Below, one piece after another: positions 6,785-15,637 of a stretch of DNA of 64,000 nt. Position 1 is the stretch's first letter. Every line of letters begins with the position of its first letter. The stretch is taken from positions 1-64,000 of the forward strand of contig NZ_LMKK01000005.1 in assembly GCF_001421485.1 (NCBI RefSeq), in the 5' to 3' direction. The notes beneath the pieces were generated by a model that worked only from the letters and a program-made list of their open reading frames with translations, made no database searches and was not told the origin of the DNA. The DNA is from Agreia sp. Leaf210. GTDB lineage: Bacteria > Actinomycetota > Actinomycetes > Actinomycetales > Microbacteriaceae. The position numbers were made by a program, and so were the translations under genes.

Positions 6785-8185
6785 TCAATGGACGATCGCC
6801 GGCGCCTTCGCGTCGGGGTTGAAGGAGCCGTCCTTCTTTCCCCGGCGCGAGAGCACGACCATCAGAACGGCGGACAGCAACAGGAAGAAGCCCACGATGG
6901 CCATCGGAACGAAGTACTGCGGTTCTCCTGAGGAGTCCTTCGTCATGTCGGCGACGGCACCCGTGATGTACGGGGCGCCGAATCCGGCGAGGTTTCCGAC
7001 GGTGTTGATCAGGGCGACACCCGCAGCCGCCGCGACTCCGGTGAGGAACTGGGTGGGAAGCGTCCAGAAGTTGGGGAGCACGGCGAAGATGGCCATAGCC
7101 GTGATCGCGATGACGGCGATCGTGGCCACCGGCGATCCGGCGAAGAGCGCCAGAGGAATCGTGAGGGCACCGATCACGGCGGGGCCGGCGATGTGCCACG
7201 TCTTCAGGCCGCGCTTCGAGACGTCCTTGGTCCAGAGCCACAGGGCGATGGCCGCCGGGATGTAGGGAACGGCCGTGATGAGGCCCTTCTCGAAGACGTT
7301 GTACTCGGTGCCGTAGAGCTCCTGGAAGCCGTTGATGATCGTCGGCAGGAAGAAGGCGAGCGTGTAGAGGCCGTAGATGAACCCGAAGTAGATGAAGGCG
7401 AGCACCCAGACGCGACCGCTGGTGAAGGCCTGCATGAAGCCGCCGCGCTGCTTGCCACCGGTGACGGCGCTCAGCGACTCTGTCTTGGTCTTCTCAGCAG
7501 CGAGTTCCTCGGTGAGCCAGACCTGCTCTTCTTTGGTGAGCCACTTGGCGTCGCTGGGCTTGTCTTTCAGGTAGAACCAGGCCACGACGCCGATGACGAT
7601 GGCCGGCAGGCCGACGCCGAGGAACATCACGCGCCATCCCTCGAGGCCGAACAGACCGTCCGCACCGATGAGCAGACCGGCGAGGGGTGCGCCGATCACC
7701 GTGGTCAGCGGCTGAGCCAAGTAGAAGAGTGCCAGGATCTTGCCGCGGTGCCGTGCGGGAACCCACAGGCTGAGGAACAGGATGGCTCCGGGGAAGAATC
7801 CGGCCTCGGCCACACCCAGGATGAAGCGGAGGATGGCCAGCTGTTCGAAGTTTCCCACCCAGGTGAAGAGAACCGCGACGATTCCCCAGGTGACCATGAT
7901 GCGCGAGAGCCAGCGGCGAGCGCCGAAGCGGGCGAGAGCCAGGTTCGACGGCACCTCGAGCAGGATGTATCCGATGAAGAAGACTCCGGAGGCGAAGCCG
8001 ACCTGCGTCACGGTCAGAGCGAGGTCGTCGTTCATGCCGTTCGGCGCGGCGAAGCCAATTGCCGACCTGTCGAGGTAGTTGATGAAGAACATGAATGCGA
8101 CGAAGGGAACGAGTCGCCAGGCGACCTTCTTGATCGTCGATTTCTCGATTGCAGAGACGGTGGTCTCGGCGCGGGCCGTGGTCAT
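6785..8185 (-). CDS. MFS transporter, anion:cation symporter (GudP/phthalate permease-like) type
   Basis: 466 residues with about twelve hydrophobic segments and the family signature NYLDRSAIGFA in the first segment (sugar-acid and phthalate permease group). ATG 8185 is chosen because a perfect Shine-Dalgarno (AAAGGAG) lies seven bases before it; the earlier in-frame starts have none. As first gene of the operon it probably imports the pathway substrate. Organic-anion specificity of this MFS group fits D-apionate better than neutral erythritol or threitol, and no polyol dehydrogenase is present in the operon. The membrane role is certain; the substrate is inferred. Confidence 0.85.
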   Translation of the reverse strand: MTTARAETTVSAIEKSTIKKVAWRLVPFVAFMFFINYLDRSAIGFAAPNGMNDDLALTVTQVGFASGVFFIGYILLEVPSNLALARFGARRWLSRIMVTWGIVAVLFTWVGNFEQLAILRFILGVAEAGFFPGAILFLSLWVPARHRGKILALFYLAQPLTTVIGAPLAGLLIGADGLFGLEGWRVMFLGVGLPAIVIGVVAWFYLKDKPSDAKWLTKEEQVWLTEELAAEKTKTESLSAVTGGKQRGGFMQAFTSGRVWVLAFIYFGFIYGLYTLAFFLPTIINGFQELYGTEYNVFEKGLITAVPYIPAAIALWLWTKDVSKRGLKTWHIAGPAVIGALTIPLALFAGSPVATIAVIAITAMAIFAVLPNFWTLPTQFLTGVAAAAGVALINTVGNLAGFGAPYITGAVADMTKDSSGEPQYFVPMAIVGFFLLLSAVLMVVLSRRGKKDGSFNPDAKAPAIVH

Positions 8186-8247
8186 TGATAACTCCTTTGT
8201 CATGTCAATCTCGGCCTCACTGCCGTCCCAACGAATACGTGAGCGCT

Positions 8248-8301
8248 GACAACCGGTTGACCAATTCGACAACCATAGCGCGCTCGCGAGCAGCCGCGCA
8301 A
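8248..8301 (-). promoter_or_regulatory. Promoter and operator-like repeats of the apionate operon
   Basis: On the minus strand TTGCGC (8301-8296) and TATGGT (8277-8272) are 18 bases apart, giving a sigma70-like promoter and a leader of about 80 bases before the MFS start. Two copies of GACAACC on the plus strand (8248-8254, 8268-8274) lie exactly 20 bp apart around the expected start point. The first is part of a 10-bp perfect palindrome CAACCGGTTG (8250-8259). This spacing suggests one face of the helix, as for a repressor. The regulator is not identifiable. Confidence 0.5.
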
Positions 8302-8369
8302 GACAATGAGGGAGACGAAGATATCTGGGAGTTCGCCAAACAAGCCCGGGACGATTGCACTCAGTGCGT

Positions 8370-8388
8370 CGTTGCACGTAGTGTAACG
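8370..8388 (+). promoter_or_regulatory. Probable TetR operator over its own -10 box
   Basis: CGTTGCACGTAGTGTAACG is a 19-bp inverted repeat with seven of eight arm positions paired. It covers TAGTGT (8379-8384), which sits seven bases before the GTG start of the TetR gene and is its likely -10 element. Autorepression is the natural reading; control of the downstream exporter would follow from co-transcription. Confidence 0.6.
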
Positions 8389-8391
8389 ACC

Positions 8392-9024
8392 GTGAGTAGC
8401 GAGCCGATTGCGTTGGACCGACGCGCCGAATTGAAGGCGCGGCACCGTGAGGCGATTCTCGACGCCGCCGACTCCCTCATCCTCGACAGGGGCAAGGCGC
8501 GGTTCAGCGTCGATGAGCTCGCCGAGCGCGCAGACATCGCCCGTCGCACCGTCTTCAACCACTTCTCGTCGCTCGACGACGTGATCATGACGAGCTGTAC
8601 CCGCACACTCAATCGTGCCGTCGATGAGTTCCTCACCGTCGCGAGCGTGACTCCCTCGAGCCATGGAAGCCGCGTGCACCTGTTCGATGAGGTCACCACG
8701 GCGATGAAGGCCATGGACCTGCCTGGCCTGGTCTCCTACTTCTTCGGGCTCCTCGATGGAGACGACACACGCACCCAGAATGCGGACGGCGTCTTCCTTC
8801 GATCGACCGAGGACCTCACCGTGGAACTCGCCCGGCGCAGCGGAGTCGACGAATTCGAAGTCTCGATCCTGGTGAGCACGCTGATGAACGGCATTGCCGT
8901 GGTGGCGCGACACTGGATGATCCAGTCCGGCGGCACACTCGATCTCGCATCGCGCAGCCTCTGGGACAGCGTCCTCGACCGCTTCATCGCAATCGTCCGC
9001 GACGGATACTCCGCCCCCAGCTGA
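8392..9024 (+). CDS. TetR/AcrR family transcriptional regulator
   Basis: 210 residues from GTG 8392. The N-terminal HTH is clear (REAILDAADSLILDRGKARF, then FSVDELAERADIARRTVFNHF), followed by an all-helical ligand domain. The GTG is supported by the family length and by a -10-like TAGTGT seven bases upstream, implying a leaderless message; the long open frame upstream to 8149 is not coding. It precedes the MmpL-type exporter by 92 bases on the same strand, the common arrangement for a drug or lipid exporter and its sensor. It could also touch the divergent apionate operon, but the palindrome nearest its own start argues for self-control. Confidence 0.85.
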   Translation: MSSEPIALDRRAELKARHREAILDAADSLILDRGKARFSVDELAERADIARRTVFNHFSSLDDVIMTSCTRTLNRAVDEFLTVASVTPSSHGSRVHLFDEVTTAMKAMDLPGLVSYFFGLLDGDDTRTQNADGVFLRSTEDLTVELARRSGVDEFEVSILVSTLMNGIAVVARHWMIQSGGTLDLASRSLWDSVLDRFIAIVRDGYSAPS

Positions 9025-9116
9025 GTTCCGCACACACCCTCCCCCTCTCTCTTCCCAACGATGCGACGTGAGATTCCCTCCCCGTCACCGCTCATTTCAG
9101 AAAGAAGCTGAGGAAC

Positions 9117-11651
9117 ATGGCATCCCTTCTCTACCGACTCGGTCGGTTCTCTGCCCGACGAGCGTGGCTCGTCATCGTTGCGTGGGTGGTGATTCTCGGT
9201 CTGGCGGGCGCCGCCTTTGCGGTGTTCGGCGGCACGCTCACCTCGGCCGTGAGCATTCCGGGTACGGCAACGCAGAAGGTGAGCGACGAGCTCTCGGAGA
9301 AGTTCCCCTCCGCCAGCGGAGGACGCGGCACCGTGGTCTTCACGACCACCGATGACTCGGCCTTCACCGACGAGCAGAAGACGGCCATCGGAGACCTGCT
9401 CACCAAGGCGAAGTCACTCGACGATGTGAAGTCGACGACCAATCCGTTCGACACCCAGGCGCAGATCGACGGGCAGGCCCAGAAGGTCACCGACGGCCGC
9501 CAGCAGATCGCCGACGGCAAAGCGAAGCTCGACGCCGGCCAGGCTCAGCTCGACGCGGCCAAGAGCCAGGCGGCGACGGGTCAGCAGCAGCTCGATCAGG
9601 CGAGAGCGCAGGCCGAGGCAGCAGGACAGCTGGCGGCCGCGCAGCCGCAGCTCGACGCACAGCAGGCTCAGCTCGACGCCGGCAACGCCGAACTGACCTC
9701 GCAGCAGGCCGCCATCGACTCGGGGCGGACCGAGCTCGAGACTCAGAGCGCGACCCTCGAGGAGGGTTCGAAGCTACTGGACCTCGCCTCCAACATCCGC
9801 CAGGTCTCCTCCGACGATACGACCGCCGTCGGCACCGTGCAGTTCGACAAGTCGCTCAACCTCGTTCCGGCCGAGGCCAAGGAGGCCGTGGTCGAGACGA
9901 TGAACGACGCCAAGATCGACGGCGTCTCCGTCGAGGTGTCGAATGACATCGCCGCGACCATCCCCGAAGTTCTCGGCCCGGGCGAGATCGGTGGCGTGAT
10001 CTTCGCGGCCATCGTGCTGTTCGTCATGCTCGGCACCCTGATCGGCGCAAGCCTGCCGCTGATCAACGCGATTATCGGCGTGGGCGTGGGCGTCCTCGCA
10101 TCCCTCGCCCTGTCGGGCACCGTCACCATGCTCTCGGTCACCCCCGTGCTCGGCGTGATGCTCGGTCTCGCCGTCGGCATCGACTATTCGCTCTTCATCC
10201 TCAACCGACACCGAACGCAACTTCGCTCGGGTCTCGAGCTGCAGGAGTCCATCGGGCTGGCCAACGGAACCTCCGGCAACGCCGTGGTCTTCGCCGGCTC
10301 GACCGTGCTGATCGCTCTGTTGGCGCTCAACCTCACGGGCATCCCGTTCCTCGGGCTCATGGGAACGGTGGGAGCGGTCTGCGTCTTCGTGGCCATCCTC
10401 ATCGCGATCACGCTGACACCGGCCGTGCTGAGACTGGCCGGCATGCGCATCCTCACCAAGAAGGCCCGCGCCAAGGTCGGCCACACCGATCACCAGGCCC
10501 GGGTTCCGAACAAGCCGATGAACACCCTGCGCGCCGCGGTCACCGTGGTGGCCGGAATCGCCGTGCTGCTCATCGTGGCCCTGCCCGCGCTCTCGATGCG
10601 ATTGGGACTTCCCGCCGGATCGTCCGAGCCGGTCGACTCCAGCGCCTACAAGGCGTACAAGCTGGTCGACGACAAGTTCGGCGCCGGAGTCAACGGACCG
10701 CTGATCGTCGTCGCCGACCTCGACAAGGCGATCACCGACGACCAGCTCGTGAGCGAGCAGGTGCGTATCGGCACCCTGTTGAAGGCCGAGAACGACGTCG
10801 TCGCGGTCGCACCGATCGGCGCCAGCGACGACGACCTGCTTCTGGCATTCCAGGTGGTACCCAAGGAGGGGCCCACCAGCGAGTCCACCGAGCAGCTGGT
10901 GCGCGACCTCCGCGGCCTCGACATCGATGGCGTCGCTGAGCTGGGCGTCGCCGGCAACGCCTCGGGCAACATCGATGTGAGCGAGAAACTCGCCGCTGCA
11001 CTGCCGCTCTATCTCACCGTCGTGGTGGGCCTCTCGCTGATCATCCTGATCCTCGTGTTCAGGTCGATCCTCGTGCCGATCACGGCGACAGCCGGCTTCG
11101 TGCTGTCTCTGTTCGCGGCATTCGGCGGTATCACCGCGGTGTTCCAGTGGGGTTGGCTGGCTCCGGTATTCGGCGTGCATGACCCGGGTCCCATCCTGAG
11201 CTTCCTTCCGATCCTCGTCGTCGGTGTGCTGTTCGGCCTGGCGATGGACTACCAGCTGTTCCTGGTGAGCGGCATGCGCGAGTCGTATGCGCATGGCTCA
11301 CCGGCCAGGCTGGCGGTGCAGCGCGGTGTTCATGCCGGGCGCACGGTGGTCATCGCCGCCGCGCTGATCATGACCAGCGTGTTCGGCGGATTCGTCTTCT
11401 CGAACTCGGTCATGATCCAGTCGATCGGTCTCGGCCTCGGTCTCGGCGTGCTGCTCGATGCATTCGTCGTGCGACTGCTGATCATCCCGGCGGTCATGCA
11501 CCTGCTGGGCAAGTCGGCCTGGTGGCTGCCGAAGTGGCTCGACCGCATCCTGCCGGATGTCGATGTCGAAGGCGCATCGCTGCAGCGCAAGCACCCGAGC
11601 GAAGCTCACGAGGCCTCCGGGCCGAAGCACGCCGAGGCGCCGACCGCGTAG
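9117..11651 (+). CDS. MmpL/YdfJ-type RND family transporter
   Basis: 844 residues with the two-fold RND layout. Each half is a membrane segment, a large external domain and five further membrane segments; GIDYSLFILNR (around 360) and AMDYQLFLVSGMRE (around 710) are the conserved proton-relay regions of MMPL proteins. The first external domain carries an unusual stretch, about residues 120-225, of repeated QAQLDAA/QQQLDQA units predicted to form a long antiparallel coiled coil. Substrates of this family are lipids, surface polymers or drugs; none can be named here. It is transcribed from the TetR promoter and ends at a strong terminator. Confidence 0.88.
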   Translation: MASLLYRLGRFSARRAWLVIVAWVVILGLAGAAFAVFGGTLTSAVSIPGTATQKVSDELSEKFPSASGGRGTVVFTTTDDSAFTDEQKTAIGDLLTKAKSLDDVKSTTNPFDTQAQIDGQAQKVTDGRQQIADGKAKLDAGQAQLDAAKSQAATGQQQLDQARAQAEAAGQLAAAQPQLDAQQAQLDAGNAELTSQQAAIDSGRTELETQSATLEEGSKLLDLASNIRQVSSDDTTAVGTVQFDKSLNLVPAEAKEAVVETMNDAKIDGVSVEVSNDIAATIPEVLGPGEIGGVIFAAIVLFVMLGTLIGASLPLINAIIGVGVGVLASLALSGTVTMLSVTPVLGVMLGLAVGIDYSLFILNRHRTQLRSGLELQESIGLANGTSGNAVVFAGSTVLIALLALNLTGIPFLGLMGTVGAVCVFVAILIAITLTPAVLRLAGMRILTKKARAKVGHTDHQARVPNKPMNTLRAAVTVVAGIAVLLIVALPALSMRLGLPAGSSEPVDSSAYKAYKLVDDKFGAGVNGPLIVVADLDKAITDDQLVSEQVRIGTLLKAENDVVAVAPIGASDDDLLLAFQVVPKEGPTSESTEQLVRDLRGLDIDGVAELGVAGNASGNIDVSEKLAAALPLYLTVVVGLSLIILILVFRSILVPITATAGFVLSLFAAFGGITAVFQWGWLAPVFGVHDPGPILSFLPILVVGVLFGLAMDYQLFLVSGMRESYAHGSPARLAVQRGVHAGRTVVIAAALIMTSVFGGFVFSNSVMIQSIGLGLGLGVLLDAFVVRLLIIPAVMHLLGKSAWWLPKWLDRILPDVDVEGASLQRKHPSEAHEASGPKHAEAPTA

Positions 11652-11662
11652 CGCACACGAAC

Positions 11663-11704
11663 AAGCCCCGCCGCCCGCCCGCACGGGCGGCGGCGGGGCT
11701 TTCT
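11663..11704 (+). terminator. Strong intrinsic terminator after the MmpL-type gene
   Basis: AAGCCCCGCCGCCCG and its complement around a short loop form a stem of about 15 bp ending in CTTTCTC. It lies 12 bases after the exporter stop and isolates it from the GntR gene. Confidence 0.85.
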
Positions 11705-11762
11705 CGTGGTCGACGTCGATCCACTACAGAACCCGGCCCCGACACATTGGTAATCTGAGCCT

Positions 11763-12506
11763 GTGCCCGCATTTCCCGATCGCCCCGCAACCGACGAGAT
11801 CAGCGCCTCGTTGAGTTCCGTCGCCAGCGGCACCGCCGTCTCCGCGGTAGCGAAGCGTCTGCTCGACCTCTTTATGGGCGGCGACATCGCGCCGGGCACG
11901 CGACTCCCACCCGAACGACAGCTGGCCACGGCCCTGGGAATCGGTCGGTCGGCCGTACGCGAGGCGCTCGCCGCGCTCGAGATCCTGGGAATCGTCGATG
12001 TCCGGCCCGGCAGCGGAACGTATCTTCGCGGCTCCGCATCGGAGCTCCTACCCGAGACCCTCAGCTGGGGACTCATGCTCGGCGAACCGCGAACACGAGA
12101 ATTGATCGAGGTGCGCGGAGCGCTCGAGGTCTTCGCGACCGAGCTCGCGGCAGTGCGTATGCCCGATGAGGCATTGAAGCGACTCGGTCAGCACCTCGCG
12201 GCGATGAAGGAGGCGGGCGACAATCACACCCGCTTCATCGAGGCCGACCTCAAGTTCCACCTCGAGATCGCGCGGGGAGTCGACAACTCGGTGCTCGTCA
12301 CCCTGCTGCAGAGCATCCGTTCGCTTCTGCGCATCTGGGTCGAGCGTGGCCTGCACGATTCCGGCGATGCAGACCAGGCCTACGACGAGCACGCGGCCGT
12401 GCACGACGCCCTGCTCTCGCGCGACCCGGCGGCCGCGGCAGCAGCGATGCGCTCGCACATGGTGACGGCGACCGAGCGACTGCTCAGAACCCTGCCGGCT
12501 GCCTGA
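11763..12506 (+). CDS. GntR family regulator, FadR/FCD subfamily
   Basis: 247 residues from GTG 11763; TAATCT sits six bases before the start, suggesting a leaderless mRNA. The winged HTH (TRLPPERQLATALGIGRSAV then LAALEILGIVDVRPGSGTYL) is followed by a helical FCD domain with the metal/ligand positions EVRGALE, HLEIARG and HAAVHDALLSRD. FCD regulators sense small carboxylic acids. The next gene begins within its stop codon, so regulator and cardiolipin synthase are one transcript, but nothing shows that the regulator controls lipid synthesis; a remote target is equally likely. Confidence 0.85.
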   Translation: MPAFPDRPATDEISASLSSVASGTAVSAVAKRLLDLFMGGDIAPGTRLPPERQLATALGIGRSAVREALAALEILGIVDVRPGSGTYLRGSASELLPETLSWGLMLGEPRTRELIEVRGALEVFATELAAVRMPDEALKRLGQHLAAMKEAGDNHTRFIEADLKFHLEIARGVDNSVLVTLLQSIRSLLRIWVERGLHDSGDADQAYDEHAAVHDALLSRDPAAAAAAMRSHMVTATERLLRTLPAA

Positions 12507-13978
12507 TGGCCAGAACGACCTGGCGATCGATCCTCAAGGTGTTCCCGACCATCATCCTGGTGGTCGACATCCTCATCCGCATCGGGGCCGTCGTGACGGT
12601 TCCCCGCAATCGGCGCCCGAGCTCGGCCATGGCATGGCTGCTCGCGATCTTCATCTCCCCCATCCCGGGCAGCCTCCTCTATGTGCTGCTCGGCAGTTCT
12701 CGTCTGCCGAAAGACCGACGCGACAAACAGCGCGAGGTGAACGCGTTCATCCTCGACGCCGCCGGTCCCTTCGACAGCGCCCAGACCACGATCACCGAAC
12801 CCGCGTGGTTCGGCTCGGTCGTGCATCTCAATCGCACCCTCGGCGCGATGCCCCTCATCGCCGGCAACACGGCGACCCTGCTGCCCGACTACGAGGCGTC
12901 GATTGGGGCGATGACCGACGCCGTCGCATCCGCAACCCAGTACGTGCACGTCGAGTTTTACATTCTGGGGCGCGACGACACGACCATCGCATTTTTCGAC
13001 GCCCTGAAAGCGGCCCACGACCGCGGAGTCACCGTTCGCGTGCTCTACGACCACTGGGCGACTATGCGCAATCCGCGGGGACGCTCGACACGCGCGTGGC
13101 TCCGCGAGAGCGGGATCCCCTTCGAGGAGATGCTCCCGTTCCGCCCGTGGCAGGGAAACTGGCGTCGCCCGGATCTACGCAACCACCGCAAGATCGTGGT
13201 CATCGACGGCCACATCGCGTTCACGGGGTCACAGAACATGATCGACGCCAGCTACAACAAGCGCGGAAACATCCGCCGCGGTCTCAGATGGAAAGACCTG
13301 ATGGTGCGGCTCGAGGGCCCGGCGGCCCTGGGCCTCGACGCGCTGTTCGTCACCGACTGGTATAGCGAGACGGGCGATATCGTCGAGGCCGACGACTCGC
13401 GTGCCATACCCGTCGCGTCACCCGACAGCATCGAGTGCCAGGTGGTTCCGAGCGGGCCGGGATTCGACGGAGAGAACAACCTGCGTCTCTTCAACGCCCT
13501 GGTCTATGGAGCGCAGGAGCGCCTGATCATCGCGAGCCCGTACTTCGTGCCCGACGATTCGATGCTCTACGCCATCACCACCGCCGCCGAGCGCGGCGTC
13601 GACGTGCAGCTCTTCGCCTGCGCCGTGGCAGACCAGTACGTGGTCTACCACGCTCAACGCTCGTACTACGAGACGCTGCTGCGTTCCGGCGTGCGCATCT
13701 TCCTCTACCAGGAACCGACGGTTCTGCACTCGAAGCACTTCACGGTCGACGACGACGTGGCCGTCGTCGGATCGAGCAACATGGACATGCGCTCGTTCAG
13801 CCTCAACTTCGAGGTCTCGCTCATGGTCCGCAGCTCCTCGTTCGTCGAGCAGTTGCGCGAAATCGAAGACGGCTACCGCGAGAAGTCACGAGAGATCACG
13901 CTCGAGCAGTGGATCGCCCGCCCCGCCGTCGCCCAGGCTCTCGACACGGTCGCCCGCCTCACGGCGTCGGTGCAGTAA
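12506..13978 (+). CDS. cls: Cardiolipin synthase (phospholipase D family)
   Basis: 490 residues beginning at ATG 12506, one base into the GntR stop (TGATG). Two N-terminal membrane segments are followed by two HKD motifs, HRKIVVIDG (around 230) and HSKHFTVDD (around 410), each followed by a GSxN motif. This is the bacterial Cls layout: it joins two phosphatidylglycerols, or phosphatidylglycerol and CDP-diacylglycerol, to make cardiolipin at the membrane. The stop codon lies in the loop of a hairpin shared with the convergent hutH. Confidence 0.92.
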   Translation: MARTTWRSILKVFPTIILVVDILIRIGAVVTVPRNRRPSSAMAWLLAIFISPIPGSLLYVLLGSSRLPKDRRDKQREVNAFILDAAGPFDSAQTTITEPAWFGSVVHLNRTLGAMPLIAGNTATLLPDYEASIGAMTDAVASATQYVHVEFYILGRDDTTIAFFDALKAAHDRGVTVRVLYDHWATMRNPRGRSTRAWLRESGIPFEEMLPFRPWQGNWRRPDLRNHRKIVVIDGHIAFTGSQNMIDASYNKRGNIRRGLRWKDLMVRLEGPAALGLDALFVTDWYSETGDIVEADDSRAIPVASPDSIECQVVPSGPGFDGENNLRLFNALVYGAQERLIIASPYFVPDDSMLYAITTAAERGVDVQLFACAVADQYVVYHAQRSYYETLLRSGVRIFLYQEPTVLHSKHFTVDDDVAVVGSSNMDMRSFSLNFEVSLMVRSSSFVEQLREIEDGYREKSREITLEQWIARPAVAQALDTVARLTASVQ

Positions 13979-13987
13979 AGCACCGAC
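13966..13987. terminator. Bidirectional stem-loop between cls and hutH
   Basis: GTCGGTGC at 13966-13973 pairs perfectly with GCACCGAC at 13980-13987; the six-base loop contains the cls stop codon, and the hutH stop follows at 13988. There is no T-run on either side, so it may act as a weak or Rho-assisted terminator or protect the 3' ends. Confidence 0.5.
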
Positions 13988-15559
13988 TCAGTTCAGCGGG
14001 CCGAGTCGCGACTCGGCCGCCTCGCGTACGGCGCCACGGCGAACGAGGGATGCGACGGCCTCGATCTCGGGCGACAGAAAGCGATCGGGCCCCGGCCCCT
14101 CGACCTCGCGGCGCACGAGCTCGACCACGGCGGCGGAGCCCGCACCGGGCTCGAGCGGAGCACGCAGATCGAGCGATCGCGACGCCGTCATGACCTCGAT
14201 GGCGACCACGCGACTCAGCCCGTCGATCGCCGTCCGGAGCTTGCGAGCGCCAGCCCAGCCCATCGAGACATGGTCCTCCTGCATGGCGGACGAGGGGATG
14301 GAGTCGACCGAGGAAGGAACCGCGAGGCGCTTGAGCTCGGAGACGATGCCGGCCGCCGTGTACTGGGCGATCATGAGCCCGCTGTCGACTCCCGCATCGT
14401 GGGCGAGGAACGCAGGAAGGCCGTGGCTTCGAGCCGGATCGAGCATGCGGTCGGTGCGGCGCTCCGACATGCTCGCGACATCCGCGACGACGATGGCGAG
14501 AAAGTCGAGCACGTAGGCCACGGGGGCTCCGTGGAAGTTGCCGTTCGATTCGACCCGTCCGTCGACGGTGACGACAGGATTGTCGACGGCCGACGCCAGC
14601 TCTCGCCCGGCCACGAGAGCCGCGTGGTCGACCGTGTCGCGAGCGGCACCGTGCACCTGGGGCGAACAGCGCAACGAGTACGCGTCCTGCACGGTCGTGT
14701 GCGTCGAGGGCCGATGACTCTCGACGATCGGTGATCCCGCGAGCATCGCACGCAGATTCGACGCCGACAGGGCCTGCCCGTGCTGGGGTCGCAGGGCCTG
14801 CAGATCGGCGGCGAACACGGCGTCGGTGCCCAACAGCGCTTCGACGCTCATCGCCGCCGCGATGTCGACGCTGGTGAGCAGCATGCGCAGGTCGTCGATC
14901 GCGAGGCTCAGTTGGCCGAGCATTCCGTCGGTACCGTTGATCAGCGCCAAACCTTCCTTCTCGGCGAGGACGACGGGGTCGATTCCTGCAGCCGCCAGCG
15001 CAGCGGCCGCCGACATCGGCTCGCCGTCGGCGTCGCGCACCTCGCCCTCGCCCATCAACGCGAGCGCACAGTGCGCGAGAGGAGCCAGGTCGCCCGAGCA
15101 GCCGAGCGATCCGTACTCCCGCACGATGGGGGTGATTCCGGCATTGAGCAGCGCGACGTAGCTGTCGACGGTCGAGAGTCGGATTCCCGTTCGCCCTGTG
15201 AGAAGCGTCGAGATGCGCAGCAGCATCAGAGCACGAATCACCTCGCGCTCGACCTCGGGGCCCGACCCCGCCGCGTGCGATCGCACGAGGCTGCGTTGCA
15301 ACTGCGCGCGCTGCTCGCCGGCGATGAACGTCGATGCGAGGGCGCCGAAGCCCGTCGAGATCCCGTAGTGCGGAGCGACGTCGACGGCCAGGGCATCGAT
15401 GATGACACGACTCGCATCCACGGCGGACCGGGCCTCATCGTCGATCTCGATCTGGGCGCCGCGCCGCGCAACGGCGACGACATCGTCGATACCGATGGCC
15501 CCCGTGCCGACGGGCACGACGGTGGGAATCTGCTGTTCGGTGAGGAGGTGCGTGGTCAT
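13988..15559 (-). CDS. hutH: Histidine ammonia-lyase
   Basis: 523 residues from ATG 15559. The MIO-forming tripeptide is Cys154-Ser155-Gly156 in YGSLGCSGDLAPLAHCAL, where the commonest form is ASG. Other catalytic parts are intact: YGISTGFG (65-72), LALINGTDGM, DAYSLRCSPQVHG and MQEDHVSMG. It deaminates L-histidine to urocanate, the first step of histidine use. No hutU, hutI or hutG lies beside it, so the rest of the pathway must be elsewhere. A divergent IclR regulator shares its 78-bp promoter region. Tyrosine or phenylalanine lyase is a less likely alternative. Confidence 0.88.
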   Translation of the reverse strand: MTTHLLTEQQIPTVVPVGTGAIGIDDVVAVARRGAQIEIDDEARSAVDASRVIIDALAVDVAPHYGISTGFGALASTFIAGEQRAQLQRSLVRSHAAGSGPEVEREVIRALMLLRISTLLTGRTGIRLSTVDSYVALLNAGITPIVREYGSLGCSGDLAPLAHCALALMGEGEVRDADGEPMSAAAALAAAGIDPVVLAEKEGLALINGTDGMLGQLSLAIDDLRMLLTSVDIAAAMSVEALLGTDAVFAADLQALRPQHGQALSASNLRAMLAGSPIVESHRPSTHTTVQDAYSLRCSPQVHGAARDTVDHAALVAGRELASAVDNPVVTVDGRVESNGNFHGAPVAYVLDFLAIVVADVASMSERRTDRMLDPARSHGLPAFLAHDAGVDSGLMIAQYTAAGIVSELKRLAVPSSVDSIPSSAMQEDHVSMGWAGARKLRTAIDGLSRVVAIEVMTASRSLDLRAPLEPGAGSAAVVELVRREVEGPGPDRFLSPEIEAVASLVRRGAVREAAESRLGPLN

Positions 15560-15613
15560 AGGCCCAGTCGACCGCACGCGACCCGTCGTTCGAGGAACGA
15601 ATCGAGCAAAACC

Positions 15614-15629
15614 GTCTCGTATGCGAGAC
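15614..15629. promoter_or_regulatory. Palindrome in the hutH-iclR divergent promoter
   Basis: GTCTCGTATGCGAGAC has perfect six-base arms around a four-base centre, nine bases before the IclR start and about 55 bases before hutH. Its size and place fit an IclR operator controlling both genes. Confidence 0.55.
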
Positions 15630-15637
15630 AGTTGAGC

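Noticed and set aside
9774-11294. 506-codon frame opposite the MmpL-type gene
   Set aside because: His/Asp/Glu/Arg-rich shadow translation without recognisable domains.
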